Assembly: GCA_001779455.1 (NCBI GenBank) | Contig: MFKE01000019.1 | Location: 33,201-78,785 of the forward strand | Source of the DNA: Candidatus Gottesmanbacteria bacterium RIFOXYB1_FULL_47_11 | GTDB lineage: Bacteria > Patescibacteriota > Microgenomatia > UBA10105 > UBA927 | Direction: 5' to 3' | Length of the DNA stretch: 45,585 nt | Shown: positions 31,289 to 39,629 of the stretch, in pieces | How the letters are laid out: every line of letters starts with the position of its first letter | How positions within the stretch are numbered: position 1 is the first letter of the stretch | Position numbers and translations under genes: made by a program | The notes under the pieces: model-generated | Told to the model about the DNA's origin: nothing | Databases searched by the model: none | What the model saw: only the letters and a program-made list of their open reading frames with translations

Positions 31289-31305
31289 TCCCGATTTGAT
31301 CGGGA
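31289..31305 (+). other. Intergenic hairpin between groES and groEL
   Basis: TCCCGAT-TTG-ATCGGGA, a perfect 7-pair stem right after the groES stop codon and just before the groEL ribosome-binding site (AAAGGAGG). There is no T-run, so it is not a terminator; it may set mRNA processing or the ratio of the two proteins. Confidence 0.7.
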
Positions 31306-31319
31306 CAAAGGAGGAATAT

Positions 31320-32966
31320 ATGGCAAAACAACTTAAATTTTCTGAAGAAGCGCGGCAATCGATGATCCGCGGAGTAAATATTCTTGCTAAAGCCGTGGTT
31401 ACCACGCTCGGCCCCAAGGGCCGCAACGTGGCGCTTGATAAAAAGTGGGGTGCCCCGAATATCGTCCATGACGGCGTAACGGTAGCCAAGGAAATTGACC
31501 TTGAGGATCCGTTTGAGAATATGGGCGCACAGCTTGTCAAAGAAGTGGCAAGTAAAACCAATGATGTTGCAGGTGACGGGACGACTACATCTACTCTGCT
31601 TGCACAGTCCATAGTAAACGCGGGATTCAAAAATGTCACGGCCGGAACCAACCCCATGATACTCAAGATCGGTATGGAAAAGGCTATGGACGCAGTAATT
31701 GCGGAGATTAAGAAAATGAGTAAAACCGTCAAAGATGCGGATGTTGCCAAGGTGGCAACCATCAGCGCGCAGGACGGGAAAATCGGCGCACTTATTGCAG
31801 AGGCGCTTATGAAAGTAGGCAAAGACGGCGTGGTGACCGTTGAAGAGGGTAAAGGCCTGACGATGGAAATTGAATACAAAGAAGGCATGGAGTTTGACAA
31901 AGGGTTTGCCAGTGCCTACTTTGTAACCAACGCGGACAAAATGGAAGCGGAAATTGAAGATCCGTACATCCTGATCACCGACAAAAAGATTTCCGCCATC
32001 GGCGATCTATTGCCCTTTTTGGAAAAATTAATCAAAGTCAGTAAAAATCTGGTGATTATCGCCGACGATATCGAAGGTGAAGCACTTGCCACGCTCGTTG
32101 TGAACAGGTTGAAGGGTGTCGTTAATGTGCTTGCCGTAAAGGCGCCGGGATTCGGCGACCGCCGCAAAGAAATGCTTGAGGATATCGCCGTGTTGACCGG
32201 AGGCACCGTGATCTCCGAAGATACCGGACGTAAGTTTGAAAACGTAACCGTCGAAGACTGCGGACGCGCAGACAAAGTCTGGGCAAACAAAGATAACTGC
32301 CGGATAATCGGTGGCAAAGGAACAAGAGCAGCGCTTGTAGCCCGGGTTGCGCAGATAAAACGCGAGCTGGACGAGACAACCAGCGATTTTGACAAGGAGA
32401 AATTGCAGGAACGGCTTGCAAAGCTCTCCGGAGGAGTTGCCGTCATCAATGTCGGAGCCGCGACGGAAATTGAGATGAAAGATAAAAAAGAGCGGGTAAA
32501 TGATGCTGTTGCCGCAACCAAAGCTGCTCTGGAAGAGGGTATAGTTGTCGGCGGAGGAGTAGCACTTCTGCGTGCGCGTATGGTGCTGCCGAAACTGAAA
32601 GACACGCTTACGTCTCAGGATGAAAAAGTCGGTGTGGATATCCTGTACCATGCGCTCGGTGAGCCGATCCGGTGGATTGCCAAAAATGCAGGGGCAGATG
32701 ACGGATGGGTTCTCAAAACCGTCGAGGAAAGTAAGTCTGCCGATTTCGGGTTTGACGCCATGGATATGACGTTCAAATCCCTAATTTCTGCAGGAATTCT
32801 GGATCCGGCCAAAGTTACCCGGACGGCTGTCCAAAACGCTGTATCCGTCGGGATGATGGTTCTGACAACCGAAGCCCTGATCACGGATCTTCCCGAAAAG
32901 AAAGATTCTACACCAGGCGGCGGCATGCCGGGTGGCATGGGTGGCATGGGTGGAATGGATTACTAA
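31320..32966 (+). CDS. groEL: Chaperonin GroEL
   Basis: A 548-residue GroEL of normal length. The ATP-binding and hinge segments are intact: TLGPKGRNVALDKKWGAP, then AGDGTTTSTLLAQSIV (the Asp-Gly-Thr-Thr motif), IADDIEGEALATLVVNRLKG in the apical domain, and GGVAVINVGAATE. The C-terminal tail is the flexible Gly/Met repeat (GGMPGGMGGMGGM) that projects into the chamber, ending DY. With GroES it folds cytosolic proteins in an ATP-driven cycle. The start at 31320 follows AAAGGAGG; the longer frame would begin in the intergenic hairpin. A strong terminator ends the operon 30 nt downstream. Confidence 0.98.
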   Translation: MAKQLKFSEEARQSMIRGVNILAKAVVTTLGPKGRNVALDKKWGAPNIVHDGVTVAKEIDLEDPFENMGAQLVKEVASKTNDVAGDGTTTSTLLAQSIVNAGFKNVTAGTNPMILKIGMEKAMDAVIAEIKKMSKTVKDADVAKVATISAQDGKIGALIAEALMKVGKDGVVTVEEGKGLTMEIEYKEGMEFDKGFASAYFVTNADKMEAEIEDPYILITDKKISAIGDLLPFLEKLIKVSKNLVIIADDIEGEALATLVVNRLKGVVNVLAVKAPGFGDRRKEMLEDIAVLTGGTVISEDTGRKFENVTVEDCGRADKVWANKDNCRIIGGKGTRAALVARVAQIKRELDETTSDFDKEKLQERLAKLSGGVAVINVGAATEIEMKDKKERVNDAVAATKAALEEGIVVGGGVALLRARMVLPKLKDTLTSQDEKVGVDILYHALGEPIRWIAKNAGADDGWVLKTVEESKSADFGFDAMDMTFKSLISAGILDPAKVTRTAVQNAVSVGMMVLTTEALITDLPEKKDSTPGGGMPGGMGGMGGMDY

Positions 32967-32995
32967 ATGAGTAAATAGATAATATAAAACAAGAA

Positions 32996-33020
32996 GCCCT
33001 CGAGTCATCGGGGGCTTTTT
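32996..33020 (+). terminator. Rho-independent terminator of groES-groEL
   Basis: The stem is GCCCTCGA / TCGGGGGC (8 pairs, one G-T) with loop GTCA, followed by five T residues (33016-33020). The -10 box of the next gene begins within 3 nt of the T-run. Confidence 0.9.
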
Positions 33021-33028
33021 GGTATAGT
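33020..33028 (+). promoter_or_regulatory. Extended -10 promoter of the CPBP protease gene
   Basis: TGGTATAGT has both the TG extension and a good -10. It ends exactly 6 nt before the ATG at 33035, so transcription should begin on the start codon. There is no -35 and no ribosome-binding site; the promoter uses the last T of the terminator. Confidence 0.65.
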
Positions 33029-33034
33029 AAGTCC

Positions 33035-33661
33035 ATGCAGAAACAATCACTTGGTTCTATGGTTTGTGTTTTTTTGGTTATTATGATCGTTTGGGCCGGA
33101 TACCGGTATTTTTTTATTCTACCGGAATGGGCTGATGAATTTATCGTAAAACCGCTTATTTATTTGCTACCGCTTCTTATAGTCAAAAATTCGTTTGCTG
33201 GATTAGGCATTACAAAAAACAAATTTTGGTTCTATGTACTATTAGGATTAGGCCTCGGTATACTTTTTTTGATTGAATCCATATTGGTGAAATTTTTTAA
33301 GTACGGAGCTATTCAGATGTTGACGGTATCTCCATCGGGCTTACTTTTTAATCTCTGTATTGCGCTGGCAACGGGTTTTACAGAAGAAACAGTATTCCGG
33401 GGATATTTTTTTCAACGATTCATGGGGGTTTTTACAAATGAGATGTTAGCAAACATTATTAGTTCATTTATGTTTACCATTATCCATTTGCCTTTAGCGA
33501 TATTTTCACTTCATTATTCTGGCAAAGATTTATTTATGTATTGTGTGCAAATTTATGCACTGGGGACTATTTTTGCATTCGTTTTCGCACGCGTTAAAAG
33601 CATCATTCCGACTAGCATTGCTCATGCTATCTGGAATTTTTCTAATGTGTTTATTAAATAA
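33035..33661 (+). CDS. CPBP-family intramembrane protease
   Basis: A 208-residue membrane protein with about six helices. The CPBP/Abi signature is EETVFRGYFFQ (residues 117-127; the two Glu and the Arg), then FTIIHLPL (about 148-155) and SIAHAIWNF (about 197-205), which give the conserved histidine and the last His/Asn. These residues make the Rce1-like active site within the membrane. Substrates are unknown; bacterial members process peptides or protect against bacteriocins. It is AT-rich compared with the operon before. The NUDIX gene follows after 3 nt in the same direction. Confidence 0.9.
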   Translation: MQKQSLGSMVCVFLVIMIVWAGYRYFFILPEWADEFIVKPLIYLLPLLIVKNSFAGLGITKNKFWFYVLLGLGLGILFLIESILVKFFKYGAIQMLTVSPSGLLFNLCIALATGFTEETVFRGYFFQRFMGVFTNEMLANIISSFMFTIIHLPLAIFSLHYSGKDLFMYCVQIYALGTIFAFVFARVKSIIPTSIAHAIWNFSNVFIK

Positions 33662-33664
33662 TTT

Positions 33665-34105
33665 ATGCTTAAACATTTTTCCGCGACGGTGTATGCGGTG
33701 AGAGTAATGGGTGGAGAGCCGAAGGTGCTTTTGCATCTGCATAAAAAACATAACAATTGGTATGGACTCGGGGGACACGTAGAAAGCGATGAGGATCCCA
33801 TGGCAGCAGCAATCCGTGAGGTCAAGGAAGAGGCCGGGATTAATATAACAATTCTCCCGTCAAAAAAATTACATCATTTCAAACACGCGGATGAAGTGAC
33901 TCCGCCACTTTTTATTTTTGATCAGGAGATAGACGGCACTCATCGGCATATCGATTGTATATATGTCGGAACGAGCAAAGATAAAGTGAAGATGCTAGAG
34001 CAGTATAAATGGTTTTCCATGGGTGACTTAGATTCAGTGGACCTGCAGGAAGATACGCGGTATATTGCAAAAGAAGCGATTACTTATTTTAAAAATCATA
34101 TATGA
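33665..34105 (+). CDS. NUDIX hydrolase
   Basis: A 146-residue NUDIX protein. The Nudix box lies at residues 37-59: GHVESDEDP, then AAIREVKEEAGI, with all four key glutamate/arginine positions (G-x5-E-x7-R-E-x2-E-E-x-G). The WYGLGGHVE lead-in is typical of MutT/dihydroneopterin-type enzymes. It should hydrolyse a nucleoside diphosphate linked to another group, with Mg. The substrate cannot be told; 8-oxo-dGTP cleaning is one option. It overlaps the next gene by 4 nt (ATGA). Confidence 0.9.
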   Translation: MLKHFSATVYAVRVMGGEPKVLLHLHKKHNNWYGLGGHVESDEDPMAAAIREVKEEAGINITILPSKKLHHFKHADEVTPPLFIFDQEIDGTHRHIDCIYVGTSKDKVKMLEQYKWFSMGDLDSVDLQEDTRYIAKEAITYFKNHI

Positions 34106-34986
34106 AGCAATTTTATTTGGCGGAAATTGTGACGAAAGACAAACTCATTCACGAGGGTATTTATTATGAACCCAAGAATAAAGAGAAGAGGGCGCTTCTC
34201 TGGATGCACGGCTTGAGCGCCTCCTTTCATAGCGGTGTGAGTCTATACGAAGCAGTCGCTTCCGCTGTGGAGAAACAAGGGTGGGGATTTGCACTATTTA
34301 ATAACCGGGGACATGATCTGATTGCAGGTGTCCGCAAGAAGGACGGCACGCCGCCATACGGGTATTCTTATTATCAGGCCGGGGCCGGACAGGAAATATT
34401 TGAAGAAAGTGTATTGGATATCGACGCGGGGATAGATTTTTTGGTGAAGAAGGGTTACTCGGAAATAGTGCTTGTCGGTCACAGCACCGGCGCCAACAAA
34501 GCCTGCTACTACGCTGCGACACAGAAGAATCCGCATGTTATCGGTGTCGTGTTGTCCGGCCCGATGAGCGACCGGCTGCATGGGATTACAGACTGGGAAA
34601 AGTTTAGGAAAGACCTTGTGTACATGCATAAACTGGCGGATGTTGGGAGAGGCAATGAGCTTCTTTTGGGGTATTTCTTTTTCCCGATTACACCGAAGCG
34701 GTTTCTCAGTTTATTTGAACCACAATCAAGTGAAGACGTGTTTGATTATGGGGAACCGAAACCGAGACTCAAATATTTTTCCCGAATTACCCTTCCGCTT
34801 CTTGTACATTTAGCCGGGAAAGATGAGGGTGCAGATCGGCCGATAGAAGAAATTCAAAAAGCCTTTGATGTGCAGTCAAAATCTCCGAAATATAAAAGCG
34901 TGATTATCCCGGGCGCTCTTCACCGGTTTACCGGTCATGAGCGGGAGGCCGTCGCCGCCATTGTCGACTGGGTAAAAACGATTTAA
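34102..34986 (+). CDS. Alpha/beta hydrolase
   Basis: A 294-residue alpha/beta hydrolase. The nucleophile elbow is GHSTGA with Ser128, and LWMHGLSASF (about residues 33-42) supplies the oxyanion-hole HG. Late residues DEG and H in GALHRFTGHE are the probable acid and histidine of the triad. Signal peptide and membrane helix are absent. It may cut an ester or peptide of lipids or wall compounds; the start MKQFYLAEIVTKD and the NNRGHDLIAGVRKK region do not tell the substrate. It is translated with the NUDIX gene through the ATGA overlap. Confidence 0.85.
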   Translation: MKQFYLAEIVTKDKLIHEGIYYEPKNKEKRALLWMHGLSASFHSGVSLYEAVASAVEKQGWGFALFNNRGHDLIAGVRKKDGTPPYGYSYYQAGAGQEIFEESVLDIDAGIDFLVKKGYSEIVLVGHSTGANKACYYAATQKNPHVIGVVLSGPMSDRLHGITDWEKFRKDLVYMHKLADVGRGNELLLGYFFFPITPKRFLSLFEPQSSEDVFDYGEPKPRLKYFSRITLPLLVHLAGKDEGADRPIEEIQKAFDVQSKSPKYKSVIIPGALHRFTGHEREAVAAIVDWVKTI

Positions 34987-35015
34987 CGTTTGAGTTGCTG
35001 CGGATTGACCCTCTG

Positions 35016-35024
35016 TGCTATGAT
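35016..35024 (+). promoter_or_regulatory. Extended -10 promoter of the PEGA protein gene
   Basis: TGCTATGAT (35016-35024), with TTGCTG at 34995-35000 as a possible -35 (18-nt spacer). The -10 ends 9 nt before the ATG at 35034, so the leader is about 3 nt; there is no ribosome-binding site. Confidence 0.55.
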
Positions 35025-35033
35025 CGTATTGTA

Positions 35034-35930
35034 ATGAAGCGCAAAATCCTCTTTTTAGTCGGTTTAGTCGGACTCGTCATTGTGGTTGCATTGGTAGTGA
35101 AAACCCTGACGAACCGCAGTCCAAAACAGGGAGAGCTTCGGGTCGACAGCTCACCGGCCGCGTCAATATTCTTGAACAACAAAAATATTGGCAGAAGCCC
35201 ATTTACGGACAAAGTAACCGCGGGTTCCTACACCCTCAAACTTGTTCCGGATTCGGTATCCACACAACTTTCCCCATGGGAAGGTCAGATTGTCGTCGGA
35301 CAAAATGTTCTCACATATGTAAACGCGACCCTGGCCCAGTCAGAACTCACGACCGCTGTGGACATCTTGTGGCTTGAAAAGATTTCTAGTAAAAACTCTG
35401 AGCTTTCGGTGACCACGACTCCTGACGGCGCAACCGTGATGGTGGACGATGCAACCCGCGGGATTACACCGCTGACTCTTGCGGATATTACCCCGGGCGA
35501 TCACACGGTGACGATTACCAGCGTCGGGTTTCTTACCCGTACACTGAAGGTGAAGTTAACTGCCGGTTACCGGCTCATCGTGACCATGAGGATGGGACTT
35601 GCCCCCGGCGGGCAGGCGCCTGTTGCGAGCCCGACGGCTGCCCTGACTCTCACCGGCAGCGTGACCCCTACGCCAAAGACGGCAACATCTTCAGCCACCG
35701 CTCCGGATCCGGCGAAACCGTTTATCACCATTAAAGATACGCCGACAGGATTTTTGCGTGTCCGCATGGAAGCCGGAACCAGCGCTACGGAAGCCGGACG
35801 CGTGAATCCGGGCGATAAGTTTACGATTCTGGAAACCCACACGGTGAGCGACACCCCCTGGTACCAGATTAAATATGACGGGACAAATACCGGTTGGGTG
35901 AGCGGACAATACACCACGAAGACGGAATAA
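35034..35930 (+). CDS. Membrane-anchored protein with two PEGA domains and an SH3 domain
   Basis: A 298-residue protein: one N-terminal membrane helix (about residues 5-23), a first PEGA domain (about 33-100, GELRVDSSPAASIFLNNKNIG), a second (about 120-190, ELSVTTTPDGATVMVDDA), a Ser/Thr/Pro/Ala linker (about 190-230), and an SH3b domain at the end (about 235-298), with TGFLRVRMEAGTSATEAG and WYQIKYDGTNTGWVSGQY. PEGA and SH3b modules bind cell-wall or protein surfaces outside the cell. It probably holds or senses the wall. The frame from 34995 begins at a TTG and is rejected, since the promoter lies inside it. The convergent UbiA gene begins its 3' end 4 nt downstream. Confidence 0.88.
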   Translation: MKRKILFLVGLVGLVIVVALVVKTLTNRSPKQGELRVDSSPAASIFLNNKNIGRSPFTDKVTAGSYTLKLVPDSVSTQLSPWEGQIVVGQNVLTYVNATLAQSELTTAVDILWLEKISSKNSELSVTTTPDGATVMVDDATRGITPLTLADITPGDHTVTITSVGFLTRTLKVKLTAGYRLIVTMRMGLAPGGQAPVASPTAALTLTGSVTPTPKTATSSATAPDPAKPFITIKDTPTGFLRVRMEAGTSATEAGRVNPGDKFTILETHTVSDTPWYQIKYDGTNTGWVSGQYTTKTE

Positions 35931-35933
35931 CCC

Positions 35934-36872
35934 TCATCCTCCGATTCCGTAGACAACAATGAAGATGCTCGTTATCCAGAGAATCACGGTCGTCAGAAGC
36001 GGTGCGTCCGAGGTGAGTATTTTTTCCGGCGATTCGCCTTTACCTTCATAAATCAGCTGCATATACCGCATAATACCGAACAGTACAAACGGAACACTGG
36101 CCATCAGCCATTTGCGGCCGGAAATATCGAGCGTAAATTCGTTATAGTTGCGGAAAAATAATCCAGGGGTAGACGGCCGCTCCAGAAATGTGTAGAAGGC
36201 GTATGTGATGAAAGTGCTGTTGGCAAACATTGCCGTATAGGTATCCAGTAATTTTTCGGAGTAGTGAGACAGGGATTCCCGCGTATCCTGCGGGACGACT
36301 CCTTTGTATTTCTGGATCAGGGTGAGTTCTGCCCGACGCTTTCCGATTGCCAAAAACAGCGCAAGGGAGAGCGCGGCAAGGGCAAGCCATATGGAAATAT
36401 GGTAGCCTGTCGCCGCTTCGCCTGCGTAGACGCGCAGGAAGTAGGCAGTCGTTATCGTCAGGATATCTATGACGCTGATGTGCTTGAAAAACAGGGTATA
36501 GGAGTACTGGAGTGCAAGAAATAATATTGAGAGTATAAAAAACGAGCCTCCGATTATATAGGCAATAGTCAGCCCTGTTATGCCAAAGATAAGTGAAACC
36601 AGGAGTGCAATCCTAACCGGGAGTTTTCCGCTTGCGACAGGACGGAATTTTTTAAACGGATGCTTGCGGTCCTTTTGCGCATCCAGGATGTCATTAAAGA
36701 TATAGTTGGATGATGACAGTAAACAGAATGCGACGAATCCGTAAAGCGTAGCGGTCATCGCCTTGGGGTCAAAGAACCGTCCAGTGAACAGGATGGTCGT
36801 AAACAGCGCGAAGTTTTTTATCCACTGTCTGGGTCTCGCGGTTTTGAGAATTCCGTAAAGAATCGTACCCAT
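35934..36872 (-). CDS. UbiA prenyltransferase, decaprenyl-phosphate phosphoribosyltransferase-like
   Basis: A 312-residue integral membrane protein of the UbiA family, with about eight to nine helices. RPRQWIKN (13-20) at the start, then SNYIFNDILDAQKDRKHPFKK (about 54-74, split by the two Asp motifs) and FRPVASGKLP are typical of DPPR synthase (Rv3806c-like), which adds phosphoribose from PRPP to a polyprenyl phosphate. That makes a donor for arabinose-like or ribose-like units of surface glycans. The later reductases DprE1/DprE2 are not in the window. It is the last gene of a minus-strand operon and its start overlaps the preceding gene by 55 nt. Confidence 0.85.
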   Translation of the reverse strand: MGTILYGILKTARPRQWIKNFALFTTILFTGRFFDPKAMTATLYGFVAFCLLSSSNYIFNDILDAQKDRKHPFKKFRPVASGKLPVRIALLVSLIFGITGLTIAYIIGGSFFILSILFLALQYSYTLFFKHISVIDILTITTAYFLRVYAGEAATGYHISIWLALAALSLALFLAIGKRRAELTLIQKYKGVVPQDTRESLSHYSEKLLDTYTAMFANSTFITYAFYTFLERPSTPGLFFRNYNEFTLDISGRKWLMASVPFVLFGIMRYMQLIYEGKGESPEKILTSDAPLLTTVILWITSIFIVVYGIGG

Positions 36873-37900
36873 AGAAGAAACGCGGTAAAGCTTACGGCAA
36901 CAATCAGCAATGCGAATAATTTTTGCCTGCTATTGACAGAAAGCGCTACCACACCAAGTATAGCCGAGACCCCCCAGTAAAACAAGGCTACCCGGCGCTT
37001 ACCCCAGCCGATATCAAGAAGCCGGTGATGCAGATGTCCGCGGTCTGCCAAAACCGGGGATTTCCGTTTTCCGATTCTGCGAAGCAGGGTATAGGCGGCA
37101 TCTGTCATCGGAATTCCAAGCACCAGGAGCGCAGTCCCAAGTTTTCCGTAGGATAATATTCCCAAAAGCGCCAGTAAAAATCCTGCAAGCGTTTTTCCTC
37201 CGTAGCCGGGCATGATTTTCTGCGGATAAAAATTCCAGGGGATAAATCCGGCAAATACGCCGGCAACGATAAATGCAAGGATAGTAATGGTCGTTTGGTG
37301 CGGATCAAGAGCTGTGAACCTGAGCGATAACAGCCCCAGGGTAAAGGCCGCGATAGCGACAAAGCCCGGCATTTGACCCTCGACACCGGCGGACCAGCCG
37401 ACGATATTCATGGTCCAAATAATCCAGAGAAGGGCAAATAAATCTGCCCACACGAGAATGGAATGTGTTCCCCAAAATGTAAAGGTTACCCTCCATGTAT
37501 CCAGATGAATGACTCCGCCGGTTAATGGATTAGTGATATACGGGATACCGGCGCCGGCCAAGACCATGATAAGCGCAGCCAGTACGTTTGTGCCGAAACG
37601 GATGTATGGATTTACATCACGCCGGTCATCAAGCAGTCCGACAATAACCAGGATGGTTGCGGAAATGAGCATGCCTGCGTACAGTTTGGAGACGGGAATA
37701 AATATAGCTGTCGTCAGAATCAATCCGATAAACAGCGCAAGCCCTCCCGCCCGCGGAATGATGCCGGTATGGGTGTGGGCGGGGTGATACCGTTTTTTGG
37801 GATTATCGACGAGTTTGTATTTTTTCGCGATGGCGATAACCAGCGGTGTGACGGCAAGAGTAGTACATGCCGCGAAAAAAAAAGGAACAAATATGGTCAT
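36818..37900 (-). CDS. WecA/MraY-like phospho-sugar transferase with changed active-site motif
   Basis: A 360-residue membrane protein with about ten helices, of the polyprenyl-phosphate N-acetylhexosamine phosphotransferase family (WecA/TagO/MraY). The first motif LLDDRRDV (two adjacent Asp) and the late DRGHLHHRLLD are intact. The usual NAxNxxDGxDGL segment reads NIVGWSAGVEGQ: the first catalytic Asp is Ala and the second Glu. Those residues hold Mg in MraY, so the enzyme could be inactive or use a changed mechanism. If active it would begin a lipid-linked glycan. It is part of the minus-strand surface glycan operon and overlaps the next gene by 55 nt. Confidence 0.85.
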   Translation of the reverse strand: MTIFVPFFFAACTTLAVTPLVIAIAKKYKLVDNPKKRYHPAHTHTGIIPRAGGLALFIGLILTTAIFIPVSKLYAGMLISATILVIVGLLDDRRDVNPYIRFGTNVLAALIMVLAGAGIPYITNPLTGGVIHLDTWRVTFTFWGTHSILVWADLFALLWIIWTMNIVGWSAGVEGQMPGFVAIAAFTLGLLSLRFTALDPHQTTITILAFIVAGVFAGFIPWNFYPQKIMPGYGGKTLAGFLLALLGILSYGKLGTALLVLGIPMTDAAYTLLRRIGKRKSPVLADRGHLHHRLLDIGWGKRRVALFYWGVSAILGVVALSVNSRQKLFALLIVAVSFTAFLLWVRFFTEFSKPRDPDSG

Positions 37901-37905
37901 ATCGG

Positions 37906-38280
37906 TTATGTGACGAGAAACACAATTTTAACCAGCGTAATAAATGAAAGAAGGCTTACGATAAGCGAAGATAAAAAAAGCATTTGGGTGAAAATCAGAT
38001 ATTCCGCGGTGAAATAGATGCTGACAACCACGTTGACGATATACAAAAACATGCTTGCCATCGGCAGAAGGAAAAGCCAATAAGGTTCAGTCATCTGATC
38101 CGCACCCCATGGGCGCGAGTACCACAGCGGTACCATAGGAGGAAGCAGCCTCCATCGCCACAGAAGAATACCCAAAGAAAGGACAAAGCATATAAGCACA
38201 AATTTATGTGAGAGGCCGACGACCCAATTGACAGATAGTGTACGCCATACGGTTTGTGCGTGCCCACGGAATATATTCAT
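37906..38280 (-). CDS. Hypothetical membrane protein (three helices)
   Basis: A 124-residue protein with three hydrophobic segments (about residues 26-42, 67-88 and 98-122). A conserved-looking loop between the first and second, LPPMVPLWYSRPWGADQ, has the LPxxVPxHxxxxG-like form of DUF1648 proteins. No enzymatic motif. It sits 2 nt after the PMT-like glycosyltransferase and 5 nt before the WecA-like gene, so it belongs to the operon and may assist a glycan-lipid step, for example as a small flippase or anchor. This is inference. Confidence 0.72.
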   Translation of the reverse strand: MNIFRGHAQTVWRTLSVNWVVGLSHKFVLICFVLSLGILLWRWRLLPPMVPLWYSRPWGADQMTEPYWLFLLPMASMFLYIVNVVVSIYFTAEYLIFTQMLFLSSLIVSLLSFITLVKIVFLVT

Positions 38281-38282
38281 GG

Positions 38283-39623
38283 TTATTGTTTTGCCGGCTT
38301 TATAAGAATCGGCGCGTTATATGTAACATCAAACTTTCCGTTTTGGTGAACGACAAAGGCCCGGATGGGATACGGAGGATACTCAGCAACTATCTGTTTA
38401 GGGTTGACAATCGCATCGCCGACATACCACGGAAATTCATTCAACTCCGGGTTATACAGATAGACATGCGCGGGGTCGCCGCTATAGTACATCGTTTCAA
38501 AAAACACCAGAGGACTGTCTGTCATAATGACATCGGTCGGTGACGTGAGTGCTTTCACCTGGCGCATTGTTTCGCGGATATCGGTTTTGGCATGGAGACT
38601 GGGATACCACACGTTAAAACCCAAAACGAAAAGCAGGAACAGCGCTGCCGTAATTTTTTGGACAATAGCATTTCGTATTGCATATATCGCGATGGCTATA
38701 AGAAGTACTTCCGCAATAGTTACCGCAATCATATACCGGTTCACGTAGATTGGTTTGAAAAACGAAATGCCGATGATAACGATAAGCGGCACATACACCT
38801 GGACAAAAAGGGGCGCGGCAGTACGGCTGACTTTTTTGGACAAGAGTGCCACAATACTTGCCCCAAGGATGAGAAGAGATAAATATTTTGTAAACGTCCA
38901 CAGGTACCACGGTGTGCCTTCGTATCCCAAAAATAAATTACCCAATACCGACGTTATCAGATTACTATCGACCGGAAAGTACCATGACTGCCGGAGTTTG
39001 GTAGCAGCAACGCCGATTTTCACGAGCCACGGCGCGATACACAGTCCCACTACAAAAATGGCACGGATCATTGGATCTGCACAGAATGACCGGAAGCCGC
39101 GGCTAAAAAGTTGTTTCCGCTGTGAAAAGAGATAATGGGAGATCAGCGCAAAGGGGACTATGACGAGAAACGTGTGCGTATAAAATCCGAGAACCGTGGC
39201 GGCGGTCCAGAGCTTCCACTTTCGCTGATCATACGCAAAAAGCGCAAGTGTCGCAAAAAAGATATACCACCCATACGTACGCAGTTCCATACCGTAATAC
39301 AGAAGCATAGGATTGAAAAAGAAAAAAACAGGCAGCCACCACGCGAGCCAGTGTTTTTTAAACATTTTTTCCGACCAGAAGATGATGATTCCCGTGGCTC
39401 CGGCAAACGCCAGAAGCGATAGACTTCTGCCCGCAATTTCACTCATGCCGAAAATTTTAGTCCAGAAATGTAACAGCAGATAATAAAACGGTGGTTCAAA
39501 ATCCAAATGCGTTACAAAAAATGAGATCGGCCGTGCCGCCATATAGACGGAAAATACTTCGTCGCGCCACAGACTTTGGGTCAAGTACAGGAGTGGTGAG
39601 TGCGCAATTAAATAATTCAACAT
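38283..39623 (-). CDS. PMT/ArnT-like membrane glycosyltransferase
   Basis: A 446-residue protein with about ten to twelve membrane helices, of the GT39/ArnT/PMT_2 type. The first outside loop holds SLWRDEVFSVYMA (about residues 17-29), whose Asp-Glu pair is the catalytic acid of GT-C enzymes. EPPFYYLLLHFW and ELRTYGWYIFFATLALF follow, typical of the family. It uses a polyprenyl-linked sugar as donor on the outer face to decorate a glycan or protein. The acceptor is unknown. The very short region before the motif may mean that the first helix is missing or that the true start is different. It follows the GT2 gene after 6 nt. Confidence 0.82.
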   Translation of the reverse strand: MLNYLIAHSPLLYLTQSLWRDEVFSVYMAARPISFFVTHLDFEPPFYYLLLHFWTKIFGMSEIAGRSLSLLAFAGATGIIIFWSEKMFKKHWLAWWLPVFFFFNPMLLYYGMELRTYGWYIFFATLALFAYDQRKWKLWTAATVLGFYTHTFLVIVPFALISHYLFSQRKQLFSRGFRSFCADPMIRAIFVVGLCIAPWLVKIGVAATKLRQSWYFPVDSNLITSVLGNLFLGYEGTPWYLWTFTKYLSLLILGASIVALLSKKVSRTAAPLFVQVYVPLIVIIGISFFKPIYVNRYMIAVTIAEVLLIAIAIYAIRNAIVQKITAALFLLFVLGFNVWYPSLHAKTDIRETMRQVKALTSPTDVIMTDSPLVFFETMYYSGDPAHVYLYNPELNEFPWYVGDAIVNPKQIVAEYPPYPIRAFVVHQNGKFDVTYNAPILIKPAKQ

Positions 39624-39629
39624 ACCTTA

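Noticed and set aside
31289..31305. Hairpin between groES and groEL as a terminator
   Set aside because: No T-run follows and it is directly before the groEL ribosome-binding site.
31271..31900. Antisense open frame of 209 codons over groEL
   Set aside because: Shadow of groEL; low-complexity Ser/Ala/Thr composition as expected from reverse reading.
34995..35033. TTG start 13 codons upstream for the PEGA protein
   Set aside because: The extended -10 element lies within it and the membrane helix begins right after the ATG at 35034.
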